From Planctomycetota bacterium (lineage in GTDB: Bacteria > Planctomycetota > Phycisphaerae > WQYP01): a stretch of DNA of 40,699 bases. Position numbers and translations under genes: made by a program. Of the stretch, positions 19,508 through 27,722 are shown one piece after another (positions within the stretch are counted from its first letter, which is position 1; each line of letters opens with the position of its first letter). The notes beneath the pieces are model-generated. The model searched no databases. It was not told the origin of the DNA and worked only from the letters and a program-made list of their open reading frames with translations. The stretch is taken from assembly GCA_021810145.1 (NCBI GenBank), contig JAJZJL010000026.1:1-40699 (forward strand). Direction: 5' to 3'.

Positions 19508-19594
19508 CGGAGAGATAGGGATTCGAACCCTAGTAGGACTTGCGCCCTAACCGGTTTTCGAAACCGGCGCCTTCAGCCGCTCAGCCATCTCTCC
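19508..19594 (-). tRNA. tRNA-Ser (anticodon CGA)
   Basis: An 87-nt cloverleaf on the - strand. The acceptor stem is GGAGAGA/TCTCTCC with a G discriminator. The D arm contains GGCTGAGCGGC. The anticodon stem-loop CCGGT-TTCGAAA-ACCGG gives CGA, which reads UCG. A long variable arm follows, as in class II tRNAs, and the T arm is GGGTTCGAATCCC. CCA is not encoded. A terminator hairpin follows at 19454-19486. Confidence 0.96.
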
Positions 19595-19799
19595 TTTGCA
19601 AGCACCACTTGCGCTGTGCATTGGTACTATTATCATGCGCTGATTTTCCGCGGAAGGCAAGCGATTGACGATAACAATTTCCGGGCCGTAAACGCAACGA
19701 GCCGCCGATAAGTGCTTACCGTCTGATGCGATTGCAGCCTGCAAGTTCCCCCGCCAACGCGGTAGATTCCGCACGCCATGCGGTAATGGGGCCACCGGC

Positions 19800-20933
19800 T
19801 TAGGTACCGGTTATCTCCGGCTCTGCGCGCGGGGTAACTGTTACGTTCACGGGTTTGTCGCGGTCCTGTCTGGCCAGTTGGCCGCAGGCGGCGGCAATAT
19901 CGCGGCCACGGCTGCGCCGCACATGCGCGTTTACACCGGCGCTGCGCAAGGCGGTTTGAAATTCCAGCATCGTCTTGCCGGATGGCCGGCGGAAGGGCAA
20001 CTCCGGCACCTCGTTGTAATAGATTAAATTAACATTGGCCCGCAGTTTTTTGGCAATTGCCGCCAGTTCTCCGGCATGTTCGGGCAGCGTGTTGACGCCA
20101 TCCAGCATGATGTATTCCAGTGTTAATTCACGCCCGGTATTTTGAAAATAATATTGGCCCGCATCAACAATTGCGGCAATGGTAATGCCGCGGGCCCAGG
20201 GAATAATACGTTTCCGCAAGGCGTCATTCGGGGCGTGCAGACTGATTGCCAGCGTAACCGGCAGGCCGGTGTCGGCAAGCTGCCTTATCTGCGGGGGAAG
20301 GCCAACGGTGCTGACGGTAATTTTCCGTCCGCCTATTTTAAGGCCCCAATCCGCCATGAGTATGCGAATCGCGGCGACCGTGGCCTCAAAATTAGCCAGC
20401 GGTTCGCCCATTCCCATGAACACCACATTGCTGAGCCGCATTTTTTCAGGCAGCAGCGCGGTTAATCGCAGCGCCTGTTCAATAATCTGCCCGGCTCGCA
20501 AATTATTCTTAAGACCCTGCAAACCGCTGGCGCAAAACGCACAACCCACCGGGCAGCCCACCTGTGTGGACAGGCATGCGGTTCGCCGATGCGCAACGGT
20601 AACATTGCCATCATCATCGGTGCGGTCATCATCGGAAGGGATCATGACGCTTTCGGTCAGACCTCCATCAGCCCAGCGGATCAATATTTTTTCGGTGGCA
20701 TCCGTTGCCCGCACATGCCGCGTTACTTCCCCGGTAAACAGTGTGTAATGTTCAGCGAGAAGTGCCCGGTCATTACGGGAAAGATTGGTCATTTGATCAA
20801 ATGTTACCGCCCGCTTTTTGTAGATCCATTCCATAATCTGAGCGGCGCGATATTTAGGCATGCCAAATTCCGCCGTCTGGGCCTGCAAATCGCCGGGGGA
20901 TAAATCCAATATGGAGATCTTCGCGTCATTCAT
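19800..20933 (-). CDS. rlmN: 23S rRNA (adenine2503-C2)-methyltransferase RlmN
   Basis: A 377-aa radical-SAM enzyme that methylates C2 of A2503 in 23S rRNA, and A37 of some tRNAs, through a methyl-cysteine intermediate. The [4Fe-4S] triad CxxxCxxC is at C127, C131 and C134 (CPVGCAFCASG). The partner cysteines for methyl transfer are C120 and C350 (GRDIAAACGQL). The motifs MGMGEPLANF (173-182) and ISLHAPND (230-237) are also present. The frame is open for 91 codons further upstream to 21206, but that extension has no family similarity. I chose ATG 20933 because the RlmN N-terminal domain begins there, although no strong ribosome binding site is seen. The ~25-residue C-terminal tail after the last cysteine is slightly longer than usual. 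Confidence 0.95.
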   Translation of the reverse strand: MNDAKISILDLSPGDLQAQTAEFGMPKYRAAQIMEWIYKKRAVTFDQMTNLSRNDRALLAEHYTLFTGEVTRHVRATDATEKILIRWADGGLTESVMIPSDDDRTDDDGNVTVAHRRTACLSTQVGCPVGCAFCASGLQGLKNNLRAGQIIEQALRLTALLPEKMRLSNVVFMGMGEPLANFEATVAAIRILMADWGLKIGGRKITVSTVGLPPQIRQLADTGLPVTLAISLHAPNDALRKRIIPWARGITIAAIVDAGQYYFQNTGRELTLEYIMLDGVNTLPEHAGELAAIAKKLRANVNLIYYNEVPELPFRRPSGKTMLEFQTALRSAGVNAHVRRSRGRDIAAACGQLARQDRDKPVNVTVTPRAEPEITGT

Positions 20934-21240
20934 AACCAGATCATAACCGATGTGCGTGCCTGATTGAATGATGCTCCCCCCATGCCAGGTTTTGGCCCCC
21001 GGGTACCCACGGCGGGTAGAGTTTCGCCAGGCAAACATCTTTTGGTTGAATTGGCCAGCAGGATCGAACCTGAACGTGGCGGCCAACAGGCGGAAAACAG
21101 TTGCGACAACATTCCGGTCCGCCCCCGCCAAGGCACCGGGTAAATCAGGCAGTTGATTCGCCGGATTGACCTGACACCCTGTGGCAGTTGCTATCCAGCG
21201 AGGCAATGTAAATAGTCATCTTCATTCATCGACGGACTTT

Positions 21241-21354
21241 TCAGGCGGATGCGCTTTTTAACTCCATTTTTGAATTCAGCTCCCGCCAGAACATTCAGGA
21301 TCTGTTTCAAGCCAATGCTCATGGTGGCGTGCGGCTGAAAAGGAATATCAAGGG
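21241..21354. repeat. Direct repeat copy 1 flanking the HAF gene
   Basis: This 114-bp segment matches 23308-23420 with only a handful of differences over the last 89 bp; the first 25 bp are less conserved, with a one-base indel. Read on the + strand from ATT at 21266, it encodes IFEFSSRQNIQDLFQANAHG and continues GVRLKRNIKG; the two copies differ at five codons there, four synonymous and one Gln/His. That pattern suggests both derive from a protein-coding sequence. I do not recognise the protein. Confidence 0.85.
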
Positions 21355-21439
21355 ACAAGCTTCAGACGAAGCTGTGCACAGGTTTTGACGGTATATCTGT
21401 TTTCGCCTTGGCGAACTTTGATTCACCTATGCAAAAGAT

Positions 21440-21468
21440 TTGACTTTTAATCATAATCGCGCCACAAT
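21440..21468 (+). promoter_or_regulatory. Promoter of the HAF-repeat gene
   Basis: TTGACT (21440-21445, 5 of 6) and CACAAT (21463-21468, 4 of 6) are spaced by 17 nt, about 135 nt before the start codon at 21603. The surrounding sequence is AT-rich compared with the genes. Confidence 0.35.
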
Positions 21469-21602
21469 AGCTCATAGTTAATCAAATAAGAATGTACCGG
21501 CAGCGCTCTTGGGAGAGTTCTTTAAGGTAAGCGCCTTGCTCCCGATTCTTGCCAGCACAGCCGTTGAACGGCCAAGTTCTTTTATTTTCAGGGGGTAGGT
21601 CG

Positions 21603-23198
21603 ATGAAAACTCATTTTGCAACCACACCGTCAATGATTTGCCCAAGCATGTCCCGTGGGACGGCTGCGCTGGCATGGCTGTCGTTGGCCGCGGGCCTTTT
21701 GCCCGTGACGCTGCCTTTGGTCTCTTCCACGGCTGATGCCGCGACAGAGTACACCCTGACCGGCCTGCTCGCGGGCGGTGGCTACAGCAATGCCAGCGGC
21801 ATTAATGACTCTGGGCAGATCGTGGGCGGTTCCGCGTCCGCAAGCGGTGCTTACGCTTTCCTCTACAGCGATGGAACGCTGACCGATTTGGGCACACTGG
21901 CGGGCGGCACGCGCAGCTATGCGACCGGTATTAACAACGCCGGCGAGATTGTGGGCGCATCTAATACATCGTCAGGCAAATGGCATGCCTTTGCGTACAG
22001 CGGCAGCACGATGAGCGACTTGGGAACGCTGGGCGGAAGTTCCAGTTATGCCACGGGCGTCAACGGCTCCGGGCAAGTGGTGGGGTATTCGGCTACGTCC
22101 TCGGGCGATCAGCATGCTTTTGAGTACAGCGGCGGCACAATGAGCGACCTGGGAACGCTGGGCGGAAGTTCCAGTTATGCCACGGGCATTAACGACTCGG
22201 GGCAGGTGGTGGGACGCGCTGCTACCTCCGCGGGCGATACGCATGCCTTTGAGTACAGCGGCGGCACAATGAGCGATCTGGGAACGCTGGGCGGAAGCGC
22301 CAACTACAGTGGTGCCAACGGGATCAACGCTTCCGGGCAGATCGCAGGCAGAACAACAACCCCAGGTGGCAACACTCACGCGTTCCTCTACAACGCCGGC
22401 GTGATGGCCGATCTGGGCACACCGTCGGGCGGAAGCTACAGCTTCGCCTACGGGGTGAACGCGTCCGGCCAGGTTGTGGGCTATTCCGAGACATCCTCGC
22501 ATGTGCAAACCGCCTTTGTTTACAGTGGCGGGACGATCAGCGATCTGAACAGCCTGATTCCCAGCGGCTCGGGCTGGACCCTCACGCAGGCGAACGCCAT
22601 CAACAGGTATGGCGATATCGTGGGAATGGGAACCAACCCGAACAACCGGACCGAGGCGTTCCTGCTGATGCCAACGTACAGCGATACGACAAGCGTCGCG
22701 ACTGGCGGACAGGCCGCCAGCCTGCTTGGCGGGGCGAGTCAAACCAATGGTGTGGCGGTGAGCTTTTCGAATGTGACGAGCGCCGGCAGCCTTTCGGTCG
22801 CATATCAGGCCGTGACAAGTCCAACGAGCACGGCGAGCCAGGCGACATTTGGCTACGGGCCGATCTCGTTCACGGTTCCCGGCAGCATGCTGCAACTGTG
22901 GGATCTGCATTTCACAGGGACCTTCACCGGCGATGCCACGGTTACGTTCGGTTTTGATCCATCCCTGTTGCCTGCCGGGCTGAACCCGGCGGACCTGCGG
23001 CTGTACCACTATTCCGGCAATCAATGGGTATTACTTGGCGATCAAGTGGTGAATACAACCACCGATACGATATCCGCCCTGACGCCCGGGTTTTCCCCCT
23101 TTGCCCTGGGCGAGGTTGTGCCGGGAACGGCACCGCTGGCTTTGCTGGCCGTGGGGTCACTGGCGCTGATCGGCCGCCGAAGGAAAGCGGTGGCGTGA
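21603..23198 (+). CDS. Secreted HAF-repeat protein with PEP-CTERM-like tail
   Basis: This 531-aa protein has an N-terminal signal peptide with a hydrophobic core near residues 20-40 and a likely cut after STADA (about 47). From residue 58 to about 358 it carries six to seven repeats of about 43 residues of the extracellular HAF family, built around YATGINxSGQVVG, HAFxYSGGTMSDLGTLGG. A beta-rich domain follows (about 370-500), ending in SGNQWVLLGDQVV and GFSPFALGE, as often seen before PEP-CTERM tails. The C-terminus is VPGTAPLALLAVGSLALIGR then RRK: a sorting-signal-like hydrophobic helix plus basic end, with PGT instead of PEP. It is likely exported and possibly processed by an exosortase-like system. 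ATG 21603 follows GGGGGTAGG. The gene is flanked by ~113-bp direct repeats, which suggests duplication or insertion. Confidence 0.88.
   Translation: MKTHFATTPSMICPSMSRGTAALAWLSLAAGLLPVTLPLVSSTADAATEYTLTGLLAGGGYSNASGINDSGQIVGGSASASGAYAFLYSDGTLTDLGTLAGGTRSYATGINNAGEIVGASNTSSGKWHAFAYSGSTMSDLGTLGGSSSYATGVNGSGQVVGYSATSSGDQHAFEYSGGTMSDLGTLGGSSSYATGINDSGQVVGRAATSAGDTHAFEYSGGTMSDLGTLGGSANYSGANGINASGQIAGRTTTPGGNTHAFLYNAGVMADLGTPSGGSYSFAYGVNASGQVVGYSETSSHVQTAFVYSGGTISDLNSLIPSGSGWTLTQANAINRYGDIVGMGTNPNNRTEAFLLMPTYSDTTSVATGGQAASLLGGASQTNGVAVSFSNVTSAGSLSVAYQAVTSPTSTASQATFGYGPISFTVPGSMLQLWDLHFTGTFTGDATVTFGFDPSLLPAGLNPADLRLYHYSGNQWVLLGDQVVNTTTDTISALTPGFSPFALGEVVPGTAPLALLAVGSLALIGRRRKAVA
21774..22680 (+). 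repeat. Tandem 129-bp (43-aa) HAF coding repeats
   Basis: The phrase beginning ATGAGCGA recurs at 22011, 22140 and 22269, giving an exact 129-bp period. The units around 22011-22268 are nearly identical in DNA, including silent positions, while the outer units have diverged. This indicates recent internal duplication of the central units. Each unit likely forms one blade or strand-turn module. Confidence 0.85.
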
Positions 23199-23648
23199 CA
23201 CGCGAAAGGCATGATGCCGATGACCGCATCCGGCTGGAGGCCAATGTTTTCCCGGCCGTGGCTTGGACAAGCAGTGACATTTTGTCCAATGTTGTGAAAT
23301 GCCTGAATCAGGCGGATGTTTTTTTGGCTCCATTTTTGAATTCAGTTCCCGCCACAATATTCAGGATTTGTTTCAAGCCAATGCTCATGGTGGCGTGCGG
23401 CTGAAAAGGAATATCAAGGGTTCCCCTTTAGATTATGCCCCCGGGGCTACGCCGCGCACAGCTTTCGATGGCATCGCATGGTCAGCGCACGAATGCTGAT
23501 TGTGGACCATGCCCAACTGTGGAAAATCTGTATTGCGGCAATGGCATCAAGAGCGACTACATTGTGAGGCTACCGACCGGAATCCAGTTTTTCCACGGCA
23601 TGAAGCCATTTCACGATCATGTTGTAAAATCGCCGCGGGATGGGTGGT
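23199..23648. other. Convergent intergenic region with repeat copy 2
   Basis: These 450 bp between the HAF gene and the secretion-like operon contain the second direct repeat (23308-23420). The rest has no supported gene or clear terminator. A DnaA-box-like TTTTCCACA is on the - strand at 23518-23526, probably by chance. Confidence 0.45.
23308..23420. repeat. Direct repeat copy 2 flanking the HAF gene
   Basis: The second copy of the repeat at 21241-21354, in the same orientation, lies 110 bp after the HAF stop codon. Between the copies lie the HAF promoter and the whole HAF gene, so recombination between them would remove exactly that cassette of about 2.07 kb. Confidence 0.85.
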
Positions 23649-24137
23649 TTACTGAGAAGTCATACCGGAGCGACCAGCGAGCGATTGCGGGATGCTCACT
23701 TTTATTAACCGCCAACGCCCCGCGATTTGCCGGAATACAAGCACGTGCTGTGCGTGCAGGCCCGCGAATTCGGCGGTTAGGGTGTAAGACATTTTACCGG
23801 GTTTCATGCGTATCGGCGCAATGTTCAGGCGTCCATCTTTCTTTGTCAGCGCCGTCGGCAGCGCCACAGTCCACGGTTTAATTGGCGGATTTCGCCCGGT
23901 CATATCGGCTATAACGCATTGGGTCCCGGCAGTGAGCAGCAGATCCACCTGCAGCCGGGCGATGGTGGAATTGGTGAGCTTGATCTGATAAGAGAACACT
24001 TCCGCCAGTACCACAAAACAGGCCGTCACCATCGCAATCATCACGACAACCGTGATAATGGCAAAACCGCGGCGGGAACCGCCGCGCTGACTACGTGGAT
24101 GGCCATGAACTTGCTGTCCCCTGCATATCTTTTTCAT
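23649..24137 (-). CDS. GspK-like minor pseudopilin
   Basis: This 162-aa protein has a long basic leader of 23 residues ending RRG, followed by FAIITVVVMIAMVTACFVVL, a prepilin-type helix with Thr instead of Glu at +5. Lack of Glu5 is the mark of GspK, the tip pseudopilin of type II secretion. It is about half the usual GspK length and lacks an obvious saposin-like insert, so GspK-like is the safest name. The ATG overlaps the stop of the upstream gene (ATGA at 24134-24137), showing translational coupling. It is the last gene of the - strand operon. Confidence 0.7.
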   Translation of the reverse strand: MKKICRGQQVHGHPRSQRGGSRRGFAIITVVVMIAMVTACFVVLAEVFSYQIKLTNSTIARLQVDLLLTAGTQCVIADMTGRNPPIKPWTVALPTALTKKDGRLNIAPIRMKPGKMSYTLTAEFAGLHAQHVLVFRQIAGRWRLIKVSIPQSLAGRSGMTSQ

Positions 24138-24622
24138 TGTCCACTCCCCATTTCGGCCGACTGCGTCATTGGAGAAGTCAGCGTTTCACGAACACGGCGT
24201 TGCCCGACCAGCCAGTTAAGTTCCACATCGCCATGAGCTGTGATATGAAAATGCAACGCCGGCAGCAGAGCGGGCCAATATTGCGGACGCGGCGAATTTT
24301 TTCCATCCTGCCACATTCGGGCAACCGTGCCATTGGCGTTGACCATCCAGAGAACCAATCGCTTTTTTCCGTAGTGGCAGATCAATCCGTGCGCCCCCTG
24401 TAATTGCAGTTGCGCCGCGGTGGCAACATCCTGCCGCAGTTCGCGTATCAGGCCGCGCCGCTGGGACAGATGTTGTGCCCGCAGATCAGCGGCCCTGAAC
24501 GTATGAAGGCACGAGACGAAAAGTTGCCCGGCCATTAAAAGGAATACCGCCATGACCGGAATGGCCGCCATGAGTTCAATGATGGTAAAGCCCCGGTATG
24601 GCGAATATTTAATCCGGCTCAT
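24134..24622 (-). CDS. GspJ-like pseudopilin
   Basis: This 162-aa protein begins MSRIKYSPYRG|FTIIELMAAI, a canonical prepilin signal with Glu at +5, cut after Gly11 by a PilD-type peptidase. After the hydrophobic helix it has an amphipathic heptad region (ADLRAQHLSQRRGLIRELRQ) and a beta-rich C-terminal part. Its position between a GspI-like and a GspK-like gene fits GspJ of the pseudopilus tip. ATG 24622 lies two bases after the stop of the preceding gene, so expression is tightly coupled. Confidence 0.72.
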   Translation of the reverse strand: MSRIKYSPYRGFTIIELMAAIPVMAVFLLMAGQLFVSCLHTFRAADLRAQHLSQRRGLIRELRQDVATAAQLQLQGAHGLICHYGKKRLVLWMVNANGTVARMWQDGKNSPRPQYWPALLPALHFHITAHGDVELNWLVGQRRVRETLTSPMTQSAEMGSGQ

Positions 24623-24624
24623 TT

Positions 24625-24975
24625 TCACTTTCTGCCCCCCCGGTAATTGGGGACCAACGCAAAAAGAATTGGACCGGCCTTTTCTTTGACGGGGCGGATG
24701 GACTCCCAGTGGAACCCCTCTGGAACGCCGGAAGACGGCGATGGCCGGGGTCCCACCATTTGCAAAACCCAGTGGCGCGTGTGCACCCCGTGGGTGCGAC
24801 CGGGCATGCTCAGCAGTACGCTCTGCTCGAGCCTTACCTCTGATCTGACAGCCGCCAAACAGGTGGCTGCCTGGTTTGCCCGAAAGACCAGGCGTGCGTA
24901 CAGCGATCCAACCGCCAGAAGCAGAAAAATACCAACAGTCAGGTCCAGAAGGTAGAACCCCCGGGTTCGTGTCAT
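24625..24975 (-). CDS. GspI/GspH-like small pseudopilin with Asp at +5
   Basis: This 116-aa protein begins MTRTRG|FYLLDLTVGIFLLL. It has the prepilin leader and hydrophobic helix, but position +5 is Asp instead of the near-invariant Glu. The body is short and ends with a basic tail (NYRGGRK). The start at 24975 overlaps the stop of the upstream platform gene by the ATGA arrangement. The order of three pseudopilin genes (this one, then GspJ-like, then GspK-like) parallels gspI-J-K. The identity as GspI rather than GspH is inferred from order only. Confidence 0.65.
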   Translation of the reverse strand: MTRTRGFYLLDLTVGIFLLLAVGSLYARLVFRANQAATCLAAVRSEVRLEQSVLLSMPGRTHGVHTRHWVLQMVGPRPSPSSGVPEGFHWESIRPVKEKAGPILFALVPNYRGGRK

Positions 24976-26324
24976 GATCCACCCCCCGCCGCCGCTGCCA
25001 TCGACAATACGTGGATGTAAGGGATATAAAGCGCCAGCGCCACAAGCAATACCGCCAGACCCACGACCAATACCGATGCCGGAATACTTAAGGCCCTTAT
25101 AACCTGGCGGCGACGCAGCAATCGTGAACGGTAGTAGCGGGACCCGAGGCGCAATGAAGCAGGCATTGTAGCGCAGGAACTTCCAAAGGCCTGCCGCAAT
25201 AATTGCGGAAATCCGCACTCATGAGCCGCTCGCGCCGGTGGAACTCCAGCATTTAACTTTTCCCGCCATGCCCTCAGTCGGCGCTGCGCGGACCGATTTT
25301 CAGAAAGCTGGATGGCGGCATCCGCGAGGTCAGGTAGGGGCGTTCCCGCAGTGATACCATTGGATAATAGTTCTGAAAACTCCGCCCAGCATCGCCATCG
25401 GATCAGCGCTCCTACCACCGGCGCCCTCCAGAGCATGGCATCACGCAACATCCTTGTCAGTCGCTCCCGCCGGAAAAATGGGTGAATTGTTCGCCTCAAG
25501 AATACGCACCATATCATCGTAAAAATGGCCAAGGGCACCACTGGCAACACCAGCAAAACGCGAATTGCACCCTCCGACGGATACCAATAAAAATTTTGGG
25601 GCGACGGCGGCAAAAACTTGCGAATGTGAAGGAGTGTTTCTGTAATGGCGGCGGAGCCTGTTCGCAAGCAGGCCGTCCAGCCAACACCCCTGGAATGATT
25701 TCCAAATGCGGCCAGCCAATAATGGAATAGATTAACGTCGCCCACAGCCACGAAGGACACCGCAACAACCAGAACCAGCAACACCATGAATAAATATACG
25801 CCATAAGCGAAGTCAACCTCGTTGAGAAAGGGCCACCGCTTTTTCCGATTAGTCAACTGCGCCAACACCGGCAATAGCCTTCCCGATCGCTCCGCCACCG
25901 CCAGGGCGGCCAAGTCACCACTGCGCACTTCCGGCGCGGAGAATCGCAGCGCGTCATGAACTGTCATCCCCTGCCTCAGGGCCGCGGCCATCACGGTCAT
26001 ACGGACACTCACCATCCCGCGACCGGCCTGTCCGGCGGCAGCCAGGTTTTCAGCAAGCGGGTGATTCAACCGCACGATTTCGTAAATCTTCTGCAATAAT
26101 ATTTCAGCCCTGCGGCGAAGGAAAAAGTAACGCGACAGCATGAGCACGGGTAGCGCCATGAGAATGGGAACGGTGATGCGAAATGGAATAAGCAGCACCG
26201 CCGTGAGAATCAGCCACAGTGGCATCCAACCGCGCACGGAAGCGAATATCTCCCGGCTGATACGCCGCCGCTCCATGCCGCGGACCTCGTACCGTACTCG
26301 CATTCTCTTTAGCCATGCTCGCAT
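24972..26324 (-). CDS. Second GspF-like inner-membrane platform protein
   Basis: A 450-aa protein with several strong membrane segments: near residues 35-65, 175-195, 255-280 and 415-440. It has the helical cytoplasmic segments of the GspF/PilC family, for example GMTVHDALRFSAPEVRSGDL (about 119-138) and LLSNGITAGTPLPDLADAA in the second half. The similarity is weaker than in the neighbouring GspF, so this is a diverged paralogue. It starts 13 bp after that gene's stop and overlaps the next pseudopilin start. Two adjacent GspF-type genes are unusual in a type II operon; a hetero-oligomeric platform is one explanation. Confidence 0.7.
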   Translation of the reverse strand: MRAWLKRMRVRYEVRGMERRRISREIFASVRGWMPLWLILTAVLLIPFRITVPILMALPVLMLSRYFFLRRRAEILLQKIYEIVRLNHPLAENLAAAGQAGRGMVSVRMTVMAAALRQGMTVHDALRFSAPEVRSGDLAALAVAERSGRLLPVLAQLTNRKKRWPFLNEVDFAYGVYLFMVLLVLVVAVSFVAVGDVNLFHYWLAAFGNHSRGVGWTACLRTGSAAITETLLHIRKFLPPSPQNFYWYPSEGAIRVLLVLPVVPLAIFTMIWCVFLRRTIHPFFRRERLTRMLRDAMLWRAPVVGALIRWRCWAEFSELLSNGITAGTPLPDLADAAIQLSENRSAQRRLRAWREKLNAGVPPARAAHECGFPQLLRQAFGSSCATMPASLRLGSRYYRSRLLRRRQVIRALSIPASVLVVGLAVLLVALALYIPYIHVLSMAAAAGGGS

Positions 26325-26336
26325 AAGATCATCACC

Positions 26337-27575
26337 CTACTGGTACGCCCATATACTGCGAAAAAGATCAAACAGCGGAGTAGCCATTCCATATACAACC
26401 ATGAACACCATGATTCCGACGACCACCAGAGCCACAGGCGCGACCACCGCCGGAATCAGCGCCAGACGAACCTCTGCCTGCCGACGGTAGCTCTCACAGA
26501 TTGTCGCCAGGGTATCCGGAAGATTATTTGCGGTGATACCGCTGTGCACCGACACCCCCAGGGTCGCCGGGAGCATTCGCCCGGGTCGAAACGCCGAAAT
26601 TGGAGTACCTCGCGAGATTGTCTCACCCATTTCCCGGCCATCCTCGCTGATGGCTGGCGAAGCAGTAATTGACGAAGCAAGGGCGATAGACTCCGGTATA
26701 TCCAAGCCGCTGATAATGCCAATCTTCAAGCCGTCACACCACCGGGCGGTCAGCCCGGCACGCAGGGCGGGGCCAATGAGCGGCAGATGCTGCGCCGCCC
26801 AATCCCGCAGGTGCAGTCCCGCCGGACGGTTGCGTAATATTGGCCAGAGCAGGAGAGCCGCCAGCGCTGTCGCGGCCAGGATAACGCTGATTAAAGGCGT
26901 ATGAACACCACAGAACAGGACGGCCCGGGTTAAGAATGGCAAACTGTGGGTGCTCGCATTGAATCCGAATATATGCCGTTGGTTCGTCATCCATTGCGAA
27001 GCGTATCGCTGGTACCGTGGAAAGACTTCCAATCCCATAAATGTCAGCACGCCGAGCAAGGCGATAACCAGACAAGCCGGATAAGCCAACGCTCCCATCA
27101 AAGCCTCATTAAGCTTCTGCCGCAAATCCAGATGATTGCCCAAATTCACCAGCACATCTGAAAGATTATTGGTGCGAATACCGGCATCCAGCAATCGCGC
27201 GTAATCGGGTGGAAATTCTGAGCGGTGCTTTTCCACCGCCTGAGGCAAGGTCATCCCGGCCTGCAAATCAGCGCTGATATGCGATAACACGCTTACCCGC
27301 CGCCCGCGCGGTGCCTCGGCTGCCAGCAACTGCAATCCGGTTTCCAGCGGTAAACCCGATTTTACCAGCAACGCCAACTGCTGATTAAAACTTTTAAAAT
27401 CTTCCGCTCCAAGCGGACGCGTGCGCGTTGGTCCCCCAGCCGGCCAGATATCCAGAACCTTGAGTTGCAAAGCTTCGAGCGCGGACATTGCCGCCGCCTG
27501 ATCTGTCGCATTAAGCGTGCCGGAAAGTTCCCGTCCGGAGGCCAACTGCGCCCGATAGCCAAAGCTCAAATCCAT
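26337..27575 (-). CDS. gspF: GspF/PilC-type platform protein
   Basis: This 412-aa inner-membrane protein couples the assembly ATPase to pseudopilin extraction. The N-terminus has the family's beta-strand prelude (FGYRAQLASGRELSGTL...ALEALQLKVLDI). Two T2SSF helical domains follow, about residues 60-185 (LALLVKSGLPLETGLQLLAA) and 265-390 (LKIGIISGLDIPESIALAS). Membrane helices lie near 162-182, 230-250 and 375-400. TTGGAG lies about 10 nt before the ATG at 27575. It is separated from the anti-sigma-like gene by 147 bp and followed at 12 bp by the second GspF-like gene. Confidence 0.88.
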   Translation of the reverse strand: MDLSFGYRAQLASGRELSGTLNATDQAAAMSALEALQLKVLDIWPAGGPTRTRPLGAEDFKSFNQQLALLVKSGLPLETGLQLLAAEAPRGRRVSVLSHISADLQAGMTLPQAVEKHRSEFPPDYARLLDAGIRTNNLSDVLVNLGNHLDLRQKLNEALMGALAYPACLVIALLGVLTFMGLEVFPRYQRYASQWMTNQRHIFGFNASTHSLPFLTRAVLFCGVHTPLISVILAATALAALLLWPILRNRPAGLHLRDWAAQHLPLIGPALRAGLTARWCDGLKIGIISGLDIPESIALASSITASPAISEDGREMGETISRGTPISAFRPGRMLPATLGVSVHSGITANNLPDTLATICESYRRQAEVRLALIPAVVAPVALVVVGIMVFMVVYGMATPLFDLFRSIWAYQ

Positions 27576-27722
27576 CGTCTACTCCAACTGTAAATCCGTC
27601 CAGCCACTATTGATCAGCACAACTCCCCTGCACCTCACCTGATCTCTTTGCCCTACTCTGCGGGCGGAAGCATGGGAGAAATTCACGCGATGGCCGCATG
27701 GACTCAGATCCTATCGGCAATT

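Larger units (their letters stand above)
20934..21602. other. Divergent rlmN-HAF intergenic region
   Basis: About 670 bp between divergent genes. The rlmN-proximal 270 bp is open in the rlmN frame but not protein-like. The segment 21241-21354 is the first copy of a direct repeat that recurs at 23308-23420. A promoter and ribosome binding site for the HAF gene occupy the right part (GGGGGTAGG at 21591-21599). Confidence 0.5.

Noticed and set aside
20934-21206. 91-codon N-terminal extension of rlmN
   Set aside because: The frame is open but not similar to any RlmN N-terminus; the family domain begins at ATG 20933.
22011-22400. Regular 129-bp repeats considered as a CRISPR-like array
   Set aside because: The repeats are in frame, encode HAF units, have no short unique spacers, and no cas genes are near.
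21972-23024. 350-codon open frame on the - strand opposite the HAF gene
   Set aside because: Its apparent repeats mirror the HAF coding repeats on the other strand; the HAF frame has a signal peptide, ribosome binding site and family repeats.
23518-23526. DnaA-box-like TTTTCCACA in the HAF downstream region
   Set aside because: A single relaxed match without neighbours or AT-rich tract; expected by chance in a window of this size.
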